From NCBI GenBank assembly GCA_910589595.1, contig CAJUTM010000004.1, positions 62,001 through 126,000 of the forward strand: a stretch of DNA of 64,000 nt, read 5' to 3'. A program made the translations under genes and the position numbers. Under the pieces are notes generated by a model that searched no databases, was not told the origin of the DNA, and saw only the letters and a list, made by a program, of their open reading frames with translations. This DNA comes from an uncultured Eubacterium sp. GTDB lineage: Bacteria; Bacillota; Clostridia; Lachnospirales; Lachnospiraceae. Of the stretch, positions 1 to 8,375 are shown in pieces; positions within the stretch are counted from its first letter, which is position 1, and each line of letters opens with the position of its first letter.

Positions 1-624
1 CGTAAAGGACGACCCAACATGAAACCCAACTTCCCCCTGCGGAATCATCCAGCGCCCGATATTCTTCAACTTATCCATCTGCAAAAAGACAGGCACAATG
101 CATTGTTTCATACTTGAGATACCAAGAAAACCTCCCTTTTTGAATTTGCGTATCTGAAAACTGTGGTAACTGCATTCTCCCTCTGGAAATAGAACAAGAT
201 TGCCGGTTTCCAATGCGCTTCTCATCGACAATATGCTATGTTTTAATTCCTGCGTTCCCTGTGCGCAGCGGTCTAACGGCACACAGGCGATGGAACTTAA
301 ATATTTCCGCAATACAGGATATTTCCACAATTCTTTTGCGGCGACAAAACTGACAGTCTCCTCAATGGCCGCAATCAGAAAAACAACGTCAAAGAAACAG
401 CGGTGGTTGGACACGAGAAGAAATTTATTATCTCTTGGCAGATTCTCACACCCGTATGTGTTTAATCTGATTTTTGCCGAACGGATAATCTTGTTACATA
501 TCTTTTTACAAATGGCAAAATTGTTATCCAAATCATCATTAAGACGCCGGTAATTTTTCAACATTTCAAACACAAGTCTGTAAAAGAGCCGGACCATACG
601 CACGACATCTTTAAATCTTTTCAT
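1..624 (-). CDS. plsC: 1-acyl-sn-glycerol-3-phosphate acyltransferase, PlsC family (partial, C-terminus outside window)
   Basis: Membrane-associated acyltransferase expected to turn lysophosphatidic acid into phosphatidic acid in phospholipid synthesis. The frame is open from an ATG at 624 to the window edge (208 codons). It shows the family block I HX4D motif as NHRCFFD (about residue 68), a substrate-binding block around the arginine in PLDRCAQG, and block III as FPEGE. The start follows proA by only 17 bases, so it is the last visible gene of the proline/FAD operon. An N-terminal stretch of about 45 basic and amphipathic residues precedes the catalytic block. The 3' end is missing, so length against the usual 200-250 residues cannot be judged. 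Family assignment is firm; acyl specificity cannot be read. Confidence 0.85.
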   Translation of the reverse strand, partial: MKRFKDVVRMVRLFYRLVFEMLKNYRRLNDDLDNNFAICKKICNKIIRSAKIRLNTYGCENLPRDNKFLLVSNHRCFFDVVFLIAAIEETVSFVAAKELWKYPVLRKYLSSIACVPLDRCAQGTQELKHSILSMRSALETGNLVLFPEGECSYHSFQIRKFKKGGFLGISSMKQCIVPVFLQMDKLKNIGRWMIPQGEVGFHVGSSFT

Positions 625-641
625 AAGTCACCTCAACTTTA

Positions 642-1898
642 CTATCCCCGTATCTGTCCGTCTCCCATAATAATATATTTGGTCGTCGTCAGCGCCAGTA
701 ATCCCATCGGCCCCCTTGCATGGAGTTTCTGGGTACTAATGCCGATTTCCGCACCAAAGCCGAACTCAAATCCATCGGTAAAACGTGTGGAAGCATTGAC
801 ATAAACGGCGGCGGCGTCTATCTCATTGAGAAACGTCATCGCGTTGTGATAATCAGAAGTTACAATAGCCTCCGAGTGACCGGTATTATAATGATTGATA
901 TGTCCGATTGCCTCCTCCAGTGAATCGACTACTTTCACCGATATAACGGCGTCCAGATATTCCTTTCCAAAATCTTCCTCTGTGGCCTCTTTCATATTAT
1001 AACACGCTCTGGCGCGTTCGTCGCCGCGCATTTCCACCTGATGATTTTCCAAGCGCTGCGCAATCAGAGGCAGTATCTTCTCCAGCGCGGCGCTGTGGAT
1101 AACGAGTGATTCGCAGGCGTTACAGACGCCGAGACGCTGTGTCTTTGCATTTTCTACAATATCCGCTGCCATCTTCCCGTCGGCCGTTTCGTCGACGTAA
1201 ACATGACAGTTTCCAGTGCCGGTTTCAATAACCGGAACGGTACTCTTTTCCACGACAGTGCGAATCAGTCCGGCGCCGCCGCGCGGAATCAGGACATCCA
1301 CGTATTCATTCATCCGCATAAAACGCTCTGCCGTCTCATGCGAAGTATCCTCCAGTAATTGAATGCTGTCCACCGGCAGTTTACACGTATTCAGGGCTTC
1401 CCGAATCACTTTGACAATCGCCTTGTTGGAAGAGATAGCATCTTTTCCTCCCCGCAAAATAACGGCATTTCCCGTCTTAAAGCACAATCCAAACGCGTCC
1501 GCCGTCACATTCGGGCGCGATTCGTAGATGATTCCGATTACGCCCAAAGGCACTCTCTTCTGACCAATCTGCATACCAAGCGGCGTTGTTTTCATGTTCA
1601 GCACTTCCCCAACTGGGTCTTCCAACGCAATAATCTGCCGAATCCCCTCTGCCATTCCCTCAATCCGTTCTTCCGTCAGCGTTAGACGGTCGACGAGAGA
1701 TTCTTTCATGCCATCCATTCTGGCCCGTTCCACATCTTTTTGATTCGCTTCCAGCAGGCTGTGTGCATTGGCAATGAGCGCCTGCGCCACCGCTTCCAAT
1801 CCCTCATTTTTTTCTGTTACTCCCAAACGAATCATCTCTCTGGACGCCGCTTTTGCATGTTTTCCTATTACAATCAGAGAATCTTCTCTCATTTCCAT
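642..1898 (-). CDS. proA: Glutamate-5-semialdehyde dehydrogenase (gamma-glutamyl phosphate reductase)
   Basis: Second step of proline synthesis: NADPH-dependent reduction of gamma-glutamyl phosphate to glutamate 5-semialdehyde. At 418 residues it is normal length. It has the aldehyde-dehydrogenase fold signatures: KRVPLGVIGIIYESRPNVT near residue 113, ILRGGKDA near 147, the PRGGAGLI segment near 205, and the catalytic-cysteine segment LGVCNACESL near 257. The start has AGGAGG six bases upstream. It lies downstream of proB with two small genes between, and 3 bases after the cyclo-ligase stop on the same transcript. ProA and ProB act as a channelled pair, so co-transcription fits. Confidence 0.97.
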   Translation of the reverse strand: MEMREDSLIVIGKHAKAASREMIRLGVTEKNEGLEAVAQALIANAHSLLEANQKDVERARMDGMKESLVDRLTLTEERIEGMAEGIRQIIALEDPVGEVLNMKTTPLGMQIGQKRVPLGVIGIIYESRPNVTADAFGLCFKTGNAVILRGGKDAISSNKAIVKVIREALNTCKLPVDSIQLLEDTSHETAERFMRMNEYVDVLIPRGGAGLIRTVVEKSTVPVIETGTGNCHVYVDETADGKMAADIVENAKTQRLGVCNACESLVIHSAALEKILPLIAQRLENHQVEMRGDERARACYNMKEATEEDFGKEYLDAVISVKVVDSLEEAIGHINHYNTGHSEAIVTSDYHNAMTFLNEIDAAAVYVNASTRFTDGFEFGFGAEIGISTQKLHARGPMGLLALTTTKYIIMGDGQIRG

Positions 1899-1901
1899 AT
1901 C

Positions 1902-2468
1902 CTACCTCCTGTTAATTACAATACTTTGTGGGCAAATATCCCATTGTCCGCACGGAATCGATGTTACATACTGCACGTCAAAAGCAGCCATTACCGTCAT
2001 ATCAATATATTCCCCATACCTTGCCAGATAGCGGTCATAATACCCCCCGCCATAGCCAATGCGGTTTCTCTTCTCATCATATGCCGCCCCCGGCATTAAT
2101 AAAAAAATAAATGTATCTTTTGCTTTCTTTGCCGGTGAAAAACATATGCCGCCCGCCGGTTCCCATATTCCCTGATATCCCTGTATCAGAGGAGTATCTT
2201 CTTTTATTTCATAAAATTCCATTGTTTTCTGCGCGGGTTCGGTCTTTGGCAGATACAACCTCTTCCCCATCGCCCAGCAGCAGCGGTGGAAGCTGTCTGT
2301 CAAGACCTCCGAGCGGAAAGAACAATATGACAGGACATCTGTCGCTTTACGAAAGGACAGCAACTGCTCTAATTGGTCGGTAATGTCCTCCGACCAGCGC
2401 TCCCGCAGCGAATCTTCTATCGCGTCCCGCCTGTTAAGCGCAATTTTACGCAGCTGCTCTTTGTCCAT
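1902..2468 (-). CDS. 5-formyltetrahydrofolate cyclo-ligase (MTHFS family)
   Basis: ATP-dependent conversion of 5-formyl-THF to 5,10-methenyl-THF, a folate salvage step in the cytosol. The 188-residue protein carries the hallmark glycine-rich motif IGYGGGYYDRYLA near residue 137 and the LMPGAAYD segment before it, as in the YgfA/YqgN family. It has the usual basic N-terminus (KIALNRRDAI). Its ATG overlaps the stop of the DUF896 gene by one base and proA follows 3 bases later, so it is translationally coupled on both sides. No regulatory signal of its own is visible. Confidence 0.93.
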   Translation of the reverse strand: MDKEQLRKIALNRRDAIEDSLRERWSEDITDQLEQLLSFRKATDVLSYCSFRSEVLTDSFHRCCWAMGKRLYLPKTEPAQKTMEFYEIKEDTPLIQGYQGIWEPAGGICFSPAKKAKDTFIFLLMPGAAYDEKRNRIGYGGGYYDRYLARYGEYIDMTVMAAFDVQYVTSIPCGQWDICPQSIVINRR

Positions 2469-2677
2469 TACGGCGTCCCCTTTTTTTGCAATTTGTGAAT
2501 CGTTCCGTCGGGTTCCTGAATGGATGTATTCTCCAATGTCGCCCGCAGATTATTGCGTACGGCCTGCACATATTCTGCCCGAAGCGCCGCCTGTTCCTCT
2601 TTCTCTTCCGGCGTCAGCGTACCCTCTTTTTTCTTTTTATATAATTCATTGATACGATGTATCTTTTCTTCCGTCAT
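2468..2677 (-). CDS. DUF896 (YnzC/UPF0291) family small protein
   Basis: A 69-residue soluble helical protein of the DUF896 family. The sequence opens with the family pattern EEKIHRINELYKKKKEGTLT, followed by EEQAALRAEYVQ and a PDGTIHKL tail. Bacillus members (YnzC, YneB) are small helical-hairpin proteins, some in SOS-associated operons; a biochemical role is not known. Here it sits between proB and the cyclo-ligase, 12 bases after proB and overlapping the next start by one base, so it is clearly translated as part of the operon. No LexA box is seen. Confidence 0.88.
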   Translation of the reverse strand: MTEEKIHRINELYKKKKEGTLTPEEKEEQAALRAEYVQAVRNNLRATLENTSIQEPDGTIHKLQKKGTP

Positions 2678-2689
2678 TGTCTGCGCCTC

Positions 2690-3520
2690 CTAACGGTCTA
2701 AATAATTTTTCAGATGGAAATGTCTCGTCTTATGGGCGGTAAAGAGCGTTCCAATCTCCTCGCCCGCCAAGAGTTTATTCAGGTTTTCCATATCATCACC
2801 ATTGATGATTATCATATCCGCTCCGGCATCATTGGCAATTCCGGCGGCCCCCAGTTTGGAACTCATCCCTCCGGTTCCCACATCCGACGCCGGCCCTTTC
2901 GCCATCTCCAGCATTTCGTCGGTAATCCGCTCCACCAGAGGTATTAACTTAGCATCTTTATTTTTATTGGGATCATCGGTATACAAGCCATCAATATCGC
3001 TGAGCAGTACAAGTAAATCTGCTTTTACAATCGCAGAAACAATCGAGGACAAGTAATCGTTATCGCCAAAATCAATTTCATCCGTCGCCACGGTATCGTT
3101 TTCATTGACAATCGGTATGACTCCCATGTTCAGCAATTCACGAAACGTGTTCTGGGCATTATGACGGCTCGTATCATTGGCGATTGTCACTTTTGTCATG
3201 AGAATCTGTGCCGTGTTCTGATTGTATTCGGAAAATAATTTCTGATACACTGTCATCAGGCGAATCTGCCCGACCGCCGCACAGGCCTGTTTCATGGAGC
3301 GCTCCTGCGGACGTTCTTTGAGACTCAGCGCCTTTCTTCCCACGCTAATCGCCCCCGAAGAAACAACGACTATTTCTTTCCCCTGATTATGTAAGTCCGT
3401 CAATATCCTTACAAATTTTTCCATCTTAACCAAATCCAGTGCGCCCGTCTCCTCATGTGTCAGCGTAGACGTTCCCACTTTAAAGACGATTCTCTTTTTA
3501 TCCTTTATCTGTAACCGCAT
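2690..3520 (-). CDS. proB: Glutamate 5-kinase, short form without PUA domain
   Basis: First and committed step of proline synthesis: ATP-dependent phosphorylation of glutamate. It has the amino-acid-kinase fold with KVGTSTLT near residue 13, VVVSSGAISVG near 53, PIVNENDTV near 136, and the nucleotide-binding TGGMSSKL segment near 217. It is 276 residues and ends soon after the kinase domain. The C-terminal PUA domain of the E. coli and Bacillus enzymes (about 370 residues) is absent. The start, with AAGGGAG upstream, lies inside the end of the preceding FAD gene, overlapping by 23 bases, so it is translationally coupled. Proline feedback is expected in the kinase domain but cannot be confirmed here. 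Confidence 0.95.
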   Translation of the reverse strand: MRLQIKDKKRIVFKVGTSTLTHEETGALDLVKMEKFVRILTDLHNQGKEIVVVSSGAISVGRKALSLKERPQERSMKQACAAVGQIRLMTVYQKLFSEYNQNTAQILMTKVTIANDTSRHNAQNTFRELLNMGVIPIVNENDTVATDEIDFGDNDYLSSIVSAIVKADLLVLLSDIDGLYTDDPNKNKDAKLIPLVERITDEMLEMAKGPASDVGTGGMSSKLGAAGIANDAGADMIIINGDDMENLNKLLAGEEIGTLFTAHKTRHFHLKNYLDR

Positions 3521-5135
3521 GCGAATCTCCCTTCTGCGCCTGTATTTTCTCCTGTATCTTCATGGCAACCCGCAATCCGTCCATAGCCGCAGACATAATT
3601 CCGCCGGCATAGCCGGCGCCCTCGCCACACGGATATATCTGTTTCCATGTCAGACTCTCTAAATTTTCATCCCTCTCAATGCGAATCGGAGAGGAAGTAC
3701 GTGATTCCAAACCAAGGAGCAAAGTATCCCCATCATCAAAACCGGCAATCCTCTGCGCAAATTGCTCCATTCCCTCTATCATACCATTAACAATGGATTT
3801 TGGCAACGCCTCGCGCAAATTCGCCAACTGCCATTTCCCTTTCACACACGGCTGTACCTTTCCAAGCGACGACGTTTTTTGATTGATAACAAAATCTTCA
3901 TATCTTTGTACCGGTATCCTGCCCCCGCACAGCGCATACATTTTCCTTTCACAACGTCGCTGAAATTCCACTCCGGCAAACGGATGTTCACTCCCGAAAT
4001 CTTCCGGTGAAACTGTAACGACAATGGCGCTGTTGGCATATCCGGAATCCCGTCCGGCATTGCTCATACCGTTGACGACAAGTCCCCCCTGCTCTGACGA
4101 GGCGTTGACAACGTATCCTCCCGGACACATACAGAACGAATATACGCCCCGCCCGCCGGCTGTCTTTGCCGTCAGTTGATAGGATGAGGCCGGAAGCATA
4201 CTGTCCTCTATGCCATATTGGGCCTTGTCCAAATCATTCTGGCAATGCTCTACCCGCGCGCCCACGGCAAATGCTTTCTGTGAAATTGAAAACTCCTTTT
4301 CCAAAAGAAGAGAAAAGGTATCTCTGGCACTGTGGCCTATCGCCAGCACAAGGCGGTCGGCCGGAAGAAAACTCTCGTCTCCTCCGCAGACGGTTACAAT
4401 GCCTGTCAGTCTGCCGTCTTTCCGCTTAATATCCGACATGCGGGTATGAAAGAGAAATTTACATCCCAGTCTCTCCATCTCCGTCCTCATCGCTGCCATA
4501 ATCCTCTGTAATACATCCGTGCCGATATGAGGTTTGGCGTCGTATAAAATATTTTCATCTGCGCCAAACCGCACGAAACTTTCAAGAATAAACCGCTTCT
4601 TACCTGTTTTGTCCTTTACTCCGGTATTCAGTTTCCCATCGGAAAACGTACCGGCGCCCCCCTCCCCAAAAGACACGTTTGACTCGCTGTTCAACACTCC
4701 CTCCCGCCAGAACCGCTCGACATCTCTGACACGCTCTTCCATCGGCGCCCCTCTCTCAATCAGAAGCGGTCGCAAACCGCATAAACTCAAATAATAGGCA
4801 CAAAAAAAACCTGCCGGACCGGCTCCGACAATAACTACTTTTTCCCCATCCGGCAGCGGATGTATCTTATTCCATAACGACGGTTCTTTCTCCACACGCG
4901 ACAGCCTTGTATTTTTGCGGTTCCGTTTCCAGATACGCTCTTCTCCGGCTGCGGAAAAACGAACGGTGTAAGTCGCAAAAATATCTGGTTTCCTGCGTGC
5001 GTCTATACTTTTTTTGACAATCTCGAATCCGGTGATTTCCTCTTCCTCTAAATGAAGCGTATGTGCTGTTTTTCGAATCAGGTTTTCCCTTGTCGCCTCG
5101 CGGTATGGTAATTTGCACTGTGTCAACTGTAACAT
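3498..5135 (-). CDS. FAD-dependent oxidoreductase of unknown substrate (NAD(FAD)-utilising dehydrogenase type)
   Basis: A 545-residue flavoprotein. About 95 residues of N-terminal domain precede a Rossmann dinucleotide-binding motif VVIVGAGPAGFFCAYYLS, then the ERG acidic end of strand 2, a GGAGTFSDGKL segment near 160 and a second nucleotide-proximal motif LVLAIGHSARDTF. Near the C-terminus is GEGAGYAGGIMSAAMDGL, the typical closing FAD contact. These features match a broadly conserved Firmicutes family annotated as uncharacterised FAD-dependent dehydrogenase. The start has GGAGG five bases upstream. It is the second gene of the operon and overlaps proB. The substrate cannot be inferred; linkage to proline synthesis may be only positional. 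Confidence 0.85.
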   Translation of the reverse strand: MLQLTQCKLPYREATRENLIRKTAHTLHLEEEEITGFEIVKKSIDARRKPDIFATYTVRFSAAGEERIWKRNRKNTRLSRVEKEPSLWNKIHPLPDGEKVVIVGAGPAGFFCAYYLSLCGLRPLLIERGAPMEERVRDVERFWREGVLNSESNVSFGEGGAGTFSDGKLNTGVKDKTGKKRFILESFVRFGADENILYDAKPHIGTDVLQRIMAAMRTEMERLGCKFLFHTRMSDIKRKDGRLTGIVTVCGGDESFLPADRLVLAIGHSARDTFSLLLEKEFSISQKAFAVGARVEHCQNDLDKAQYGIEDSMLPASSYQLTAKTAGGRGVYSFCMCPGGYVVNASSEQGGLVVNGMSNAGRDSGYANSAIVVTVSPEDFGSEHPFAGVEFQRRCERKMYALCGGRIPVQRYEDFVINQKTSSLGKVQPCVKGKWQLANLREALPKSIVNGMIEGMEQFAQRIAGFDDGDTLLLGLESRTSSPIRIERDENLESLTWKQIYPCGEGAGYAGGIMSAAMDGLRVAMKIQEKIQAQKGDSHAVTDKG

Positions 5136-5172
5136 GCTTTCCTCCGTTTCCCTTCGCAGTATGTTCTCTCTT

Positions 5173-6339
5173 CTATATCAGCCGCCGCTCTATTTCCTCC
5201 GCCGCCAGTATGGCGGTAGCCCATGCAAAATGCAGATTGTAGCCGCCGCATTTACCATCCACATTTAACAGTTCCCCCAAAACGAACAGATTGGGGATAT
5301 CTTTTACCTCCATCGTGTCCGCAGCAATCTGCTCCACGTCCACACCTCCGGCGGCAACCTGCGCCCGCTCCAGACCAAACGTATCCGTGACCTCAAAGCG
5401 GAAATGCCTGAGACGGGCGTTTTCTTTCCCCAGAACGGGAAGCCATTTCTCCGGTACCAATCCCTGTATGCCTTTCTCCTGCACCCACCGCAACAATTCC
5501 CTGTCCGACAGGCTGGGAACAAAATCAATTTCTCCATATACTCTCCTGCCTTGCCCTAAAGCCGTGGCCGCCAGACGGCACAATTGAAAAACAGGAATGC
5601 CCGACACGCCATTTTTTACTATCTGAATCTCCCCTGTCTCTCTGCCACACAGTTCATTTTCTATAAAAAGGGAAAAAGTTCCCTGTATACGTGTTCCCGC
5701 CACCTGTTTCCAAAACTTTCCGTGGCTGCAAAGTCCGGTCAGTCCGGCATAAATATCACTGACATCAAGCCGCAGCCGTTTTGCCAGTTCATATCCGCTT
5801 TCATCACCGCCCGTCTCCCTGCCGGCAGCGCTTCCTGTCGCCATAACTAACATCCGGCAGGCTGCCTTTCCCTTATTGGTGACGACTTCAAAATAATCCC
5901 CCAGCCTGTTTACCTCTTCCAAAAAGCAATCCAACTCAATGTCAATACTGCCGTTTGCGCACGCCTCTCCCAAAGCGCGGACAACCGTACCCGCCTGATT
6001 GGTGTGCGGATAGACATACCCGTCCCGCTGCCGGTGGAGAACACCGAAATCAGCAAAGGTTTGCACAATATATTCGGGCGTTATACGCTGCAAGATTGGG
6101 GATAACCATTCCTTATCGCCATAATAACAATCCGTTGACATATGTAAATTGGTAAAATTACAGCGCCCGTTTCCCGTTGCCGAAAGTTTTTTACCAATTT
6201 TATTATTCTTCTCCAATATAGCAATCCTCACTGCTTTCGAAGAATACTTTTTTGAGATAATGCCCTGTGCCAGTATAGCGGCGCACAACAGTCCGGAAGC
6301 TCCGGCCCCTGCTATTATCACATCACTGTATGTTCTCAT
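5173..6339 (-). CDS. NAD(P)/FAD-dependent oxidoreductase, HI0933/BaiN-type
   Basis: A 388-residue flavoprotein. The FAD motif DVIIAGAGASGLLCAAILAQ is at the N-terminus, KKLSATGNGRCNFTN near residue 50 is diagnostic of the HI0933-like family, LVMATGSAAG is near 165 and the closing motif GKCGGYNLHFAWATA is near 362. Clostridial members include BaiN, reported to act in bile-acid 7-dehydroxylation. Most members have no assigned substrate, and no other bile-acid gene is near. It is the first gene of the seven-gene unit, right after the sigma-A promoter at 6372-6399. RBS AAGGAGAG lies close to the ATG. Confidence 0.87.
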   Translation of the reverse strand: MRTYSDVIIAGAGASGLLCAAILAQGIISKKYSSKAVRIAILEKNNKIGKKLSATGNGRCNFTNLHMSTDCYYGDKEWLSPILQRITPEYIVQTFADFGVLHRQRDGYVYPHTNQAGTVVRALGEACANGSIDIELDCFLEEVNRLGDYFEVVTNKGKAACRMLVMATGSAAGRETGGDESGYELAKRLRLDVSDIYAGLTGLCSHGKFWKQVAGTRIQGTFSLFIENELCGRETGEIQIVKNGVSGIPVFQLCRLAATALGQGRRVYGEIDFVPSLSDRELLRWVQEKGIQGLVPEKWLPVLGKENARLRHFRFEVTDTFGLERAQVAAGGVDVEQIAADTMEVKDIPNLFVLGELLNVDGKCGGYNLHFAWATAILAAEEIERRLI

Positions 6340-6371
6340 TCTCTCTCCTTAACGTCTTTTGTCTATTTCCC

Positions 6372-6399
6372 ATTATACCTTAACTCGAGAAGTTTTCAA
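6372..6399 (-). promoter_or_regulatory. Sigma-A promoter of the FAD/proBA/plsC operon
   Basis: On the minus strand TTGAAA (6394-6399) and TATAAT (6372-6377) are separated by 16 bases. The next gene starts 32 bases downstream. The promoter overlaps the end of the preceding BofC-like gene, which has no terminator before it, so readthrough is possible. Confidence 0.75.
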
Positions 6400-6976
6400 G
6401 AATAGAATAAAGTTCTTTCTCATTTTTTATGACGATCCCTTTGCGCAGAGACTTGCAGTCTTCCTCTGTCAGATTTTCTTCCTGTATACCCGTTTTTTCG
6501 TATAGTTCCCTGCCATCCCTGCTATAGATTGCCACCTCGCCCTCGAACAGTTTCAGCTTAAATCCCTCCTGTTTTTTCACTGAATAAGTGTTGCGGACAA
6601 CAATCTGTTCTGCGGAAAAAGACTGCAGGGATATGCTAATCAGTCCGTCGCGCTCTTCCTTTTTTGACATCGTCGCCAGTTTTTCTACCAGATGGTCTTC
6701 CAACTGGCCGCGATTCATGCCGATATATTCGGGAGGCATTGTTGCCTCTTCCCTCGTCGTCTTCTCTGTTTCCCGACTATACTTCTCCACGACATATTTC
6801 GTATCGCGGGAAATTGTCTGTTCTTTTTTAATTCCGGTCTGTGTACTCTCCCGAACCGGCGTATCGTTTTCCTGCTCCCCGTTTCGTTCTGCATAACGGT
6901 AACTGGCATAACACATAAGGGAGAGGGCTAAAAAACCAACAAAAAAGCTGCATATCACACCATATCTGCGTTTCAT
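6380..6976 (-). CDS. Membrane-anchored protein with BofC-like C-terminal region
   Basis: A 198-residue protein with a basic N-terminus, one membrane segment (residues 6-25) and an extracytoplasmic remainder. A charged linker (about 30-80) leads to a C-terminal domain ending in a pattern (DGRELYEKTGI, then LTEEDC, LRKGIVI, ELYSILENF) that resembles the C-terminal domain of BofC, the forespore regulator of SpoIVB signalling in Bacillus. That resemblance is by eye only. An upstream ATG at 6988 overlaps the GGAGG, so the start at 6976 is preferred. It lies 60 bases beyond the terminator of the NlpC/P60 gene and must have its own promoter, not clearly seen. Role unknown. Confidence 0.6.
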   Translation of the reverse strand: MKRRYGVICSFFVGFLALSLMCYASYRYAERNGEQENDTPVRESTQTGIKKEQTISRDTKYVVEKYSRETEKTTREEATMPPEYIGMNRGQLEDHLVEKLATMSKKEERDGLISISLQSFSAEQIVVRNTYSVKKQEGFKLKLFEGEVAIYSRDGRELYEKTGIQEENLTEEDCKSLRKGIVIKNEKELYSILENFSS

Positions 6977-7035
6977 ACTTACCTCCATTACGGATACTTT
7001 TTCTATAAGTATTGTCCTTTTGCAGCCATTTATAC

Positions 7036-7066
7036 AAAGACAAAAGGGGCGACTATATCGCCCCCT
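7036..7066 (-). terminator. Rho-independent terminator after the NlpC/P60 gene
   Basis: On the minus strand a GC stem (7046-7052 with 7058-7064, GGGGCGA/TCGCCCC) with a five-base loop is followed by TTTTGTCTTTG, 30 bases after the gene's stop. Confidence 0.85.
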
Positions 7067-7094
7067 TAATATTTTCTATATGATAGGAAAAAAC

Positions 7095-8282
7095 TTAATT
7101 CATCACGCGTCCAATCTTCACCGGATGACGGTAGTAAGCTGTGCTGATTTTAATACCATCCCTCGGGTTACTTGCATGGATTACCATACCGCCGCCGATA
7201 TACATGGCAACATGGTTGATTCGGCTTCCATTACTATAGAAGAACAAATCTCCCGGTTTTGGAGAAGAAACCGATCTTGTACATCCCGCCTGCGCCGCTG
7301 CATTATGCGGCAGGGAATGACCGTATTTGGCATACAAACTCATCGTAAATCCGGAGCAGTCTGTTCCGCCCGTCAAGCTTGCGCCTCCCCATACATAGCG
7401 GTTGCCCAAAAACTGTTTCGCATATTCCACAATAGAAGCCTGACTCGAGGATACGCCGTTCGACGCTTTCACCGTGCTTACTTTTGCTGCGCGTTTCAAC
7501 GTATACTGCTCTTTTACAAACTCTTTTGCCACAAAGGCATAATCATCATCCACATAAATACAGATAAAATCTTTTAACGACTGCTGCATTCCCTCGTAGC
7601 CGCCGGCTCTCTCAATTGCTTCTTTGGAAATCTTCTGTTTTTTTACTATTTTTTTCACATAATCCAAAGTAACATCTTTTTCCTTAATCGTAAACTCCTC
7701 CCCCTCTGACACTACCGAATAAATCGGCGCCGTCGTAGATGGAAGAGCGCGTACGCGAAGAGAATCTGTCTGGATTTCCACACATTCCCTGCCCACTTTC
7801 TGTGCCAGAGCTTCCGCCTTGGCATCGGTTGTCATATAAGATGCTTTTACATATCCCTTTACTTTGCCCGATACGATTTTAGCCCATCCCTTTTTGATGG
7901 AGTAAATATGACATCCGGCATTTTTCGTCATTTTACCAACAATTTTACCGCTCTCCGACGGCTTTTTACGCACATTCAGATACGTGTCTACCTTATTGGC
8001 AATACCTAAACGGTCGTAATTCAAATTTAACTGCACGTGAGCGTCTGCTTCCTGTTCCGGCTGTGACGCCGCTGTCGGTGCAGCCTCTGCTCCGGCGGCT
8101 GGCGCTGTTTCCTTTTCCGGCTGCAACGTTCCTTTTGCCATATTGTTACAATACTGCTCTAAAAGAACACTTGCTCCCTCCACTTGTTCTTCGACAGCTA
8201 CTGTCTCTGCGCCGGCAGTAATTTCCAGCATTAATCCCATAATAATAACAAGTGCGCCTAGCTTCTTCCCTTTGTTCATCAT
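7095..8282 (-). CDS. Secreted NlpC/P60 peptidoglycan hydrolase with SH3 domains
   Basis: Cell-wall endopeptidase of the gamma-D-Glu/diamino-acid type by family. The 395-residue protein has a signal peptide (MMNKGKKLGALVII... to about residue 25), an Ala/Glu/Pro-rich linker, a bacterial SH3 domain (around VDTYLNVRKKPSESGKI), a second SH3-like region (SLRVRALPSTTAPI) and a C-terminal NlpC/P60 domain. The catalytic Cys is in GGTDCSGF, the His in RINHVAMY, and the third polar residue is in HASN. A longer reading to 8366 exists but would begin at the -35 hexamer of its own promoter, so the ATG pair at 8282/8279 behind AAGGTAGG is chosen. A WalR-type box lies between promoter and gene, suggesting cell-wall homeostasis control. 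Confidence 0.93.
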   Translation of the reverse strand: MMNKGKKLGALVIIMGLMLEITAGAETVAVEEQVEGASVLLEQYCNNMAKGTLQPEKETAPAAGAEAAPTAASQPEQEADAHVQLNLNYDRLGIANKVDTYLNVRKKPSESGKIVGKMTKNAGCHIYSIKKGWAKIVSGKVKGYVKASYMTTDAKAEALAQKVGRECVEIQTDSLRVRALPSTTAPIYSVVSEGEEFTIKEKDVTLDYVKKIVKKQKISKEAIERAGGYEGMQQSLKDFICIYVDDDYAFVAKEFVKEQYTLKRAAKVSTVKASNGVSSSQASIVEYAKQFLGNRYVWGGASLTGGTDCSGFTMSLYAKYGHSLPHNAAAQAGCTRSVSSPKPGDLFFYSNGSRINHVAMYIGGGMVIHASNPRDGIKISTAYYRHPVKIGRVMN

Positions 8283-8310
8283 ATTCCTACCTTCTTCTTT
8301 AACAAAAATT

Positions 8311-8327
8311 GTTACAAAATTGTTACA
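8311..8327 (-). promoter_or_regulatory. WalR (YycF)-type box in the 5' leader of the NlpC/P60 gene
   Basis: On the minus strand: TGTAAC-AATTT-TGTAAC, a perfect direct repeat of the Bacillus/Staphylococcus WalR consensus TGTWAH-N5-TGTWAH. It lies about 4-20 bases downstream of the predicted transcription start. Known WalR regulon members include NlpC/P60 hydrolases, and boxes downstream of -10 tend to be repressing. The sequence match is direct; the regulator and its sign are inferred. Confidence 0.7.
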
Positions 8328-8337
8328 TTTGTTAAAA

Positions 8338-8366
8338 ATTATAGCAACATTTTCTTCATCTGTCAA
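8338..8366 (-). promoter_or_regulatory. Consensus sigma-A promoter of the NlpC/P60 gene
   Basis: TTGACA (8361-8366) and TATAAT (8338-8343) on the minus strand with a 17-base spacer: a perfect match to consensus in both boxes. It starts 9 bases after the HD gene's stop. Confidence 0.92.
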
Positions 8367-8375
8367 CCATACTTT

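Noticed and set aside
8283..8366. 28-codon N-terminal extension of the NlpC/P60 protein
   Set aside because: It would begin on the -35 hexamer and cover the -10, the WalR-type box and the RBS; the signal peptide begins only at the ATG pair at 8282/8279.
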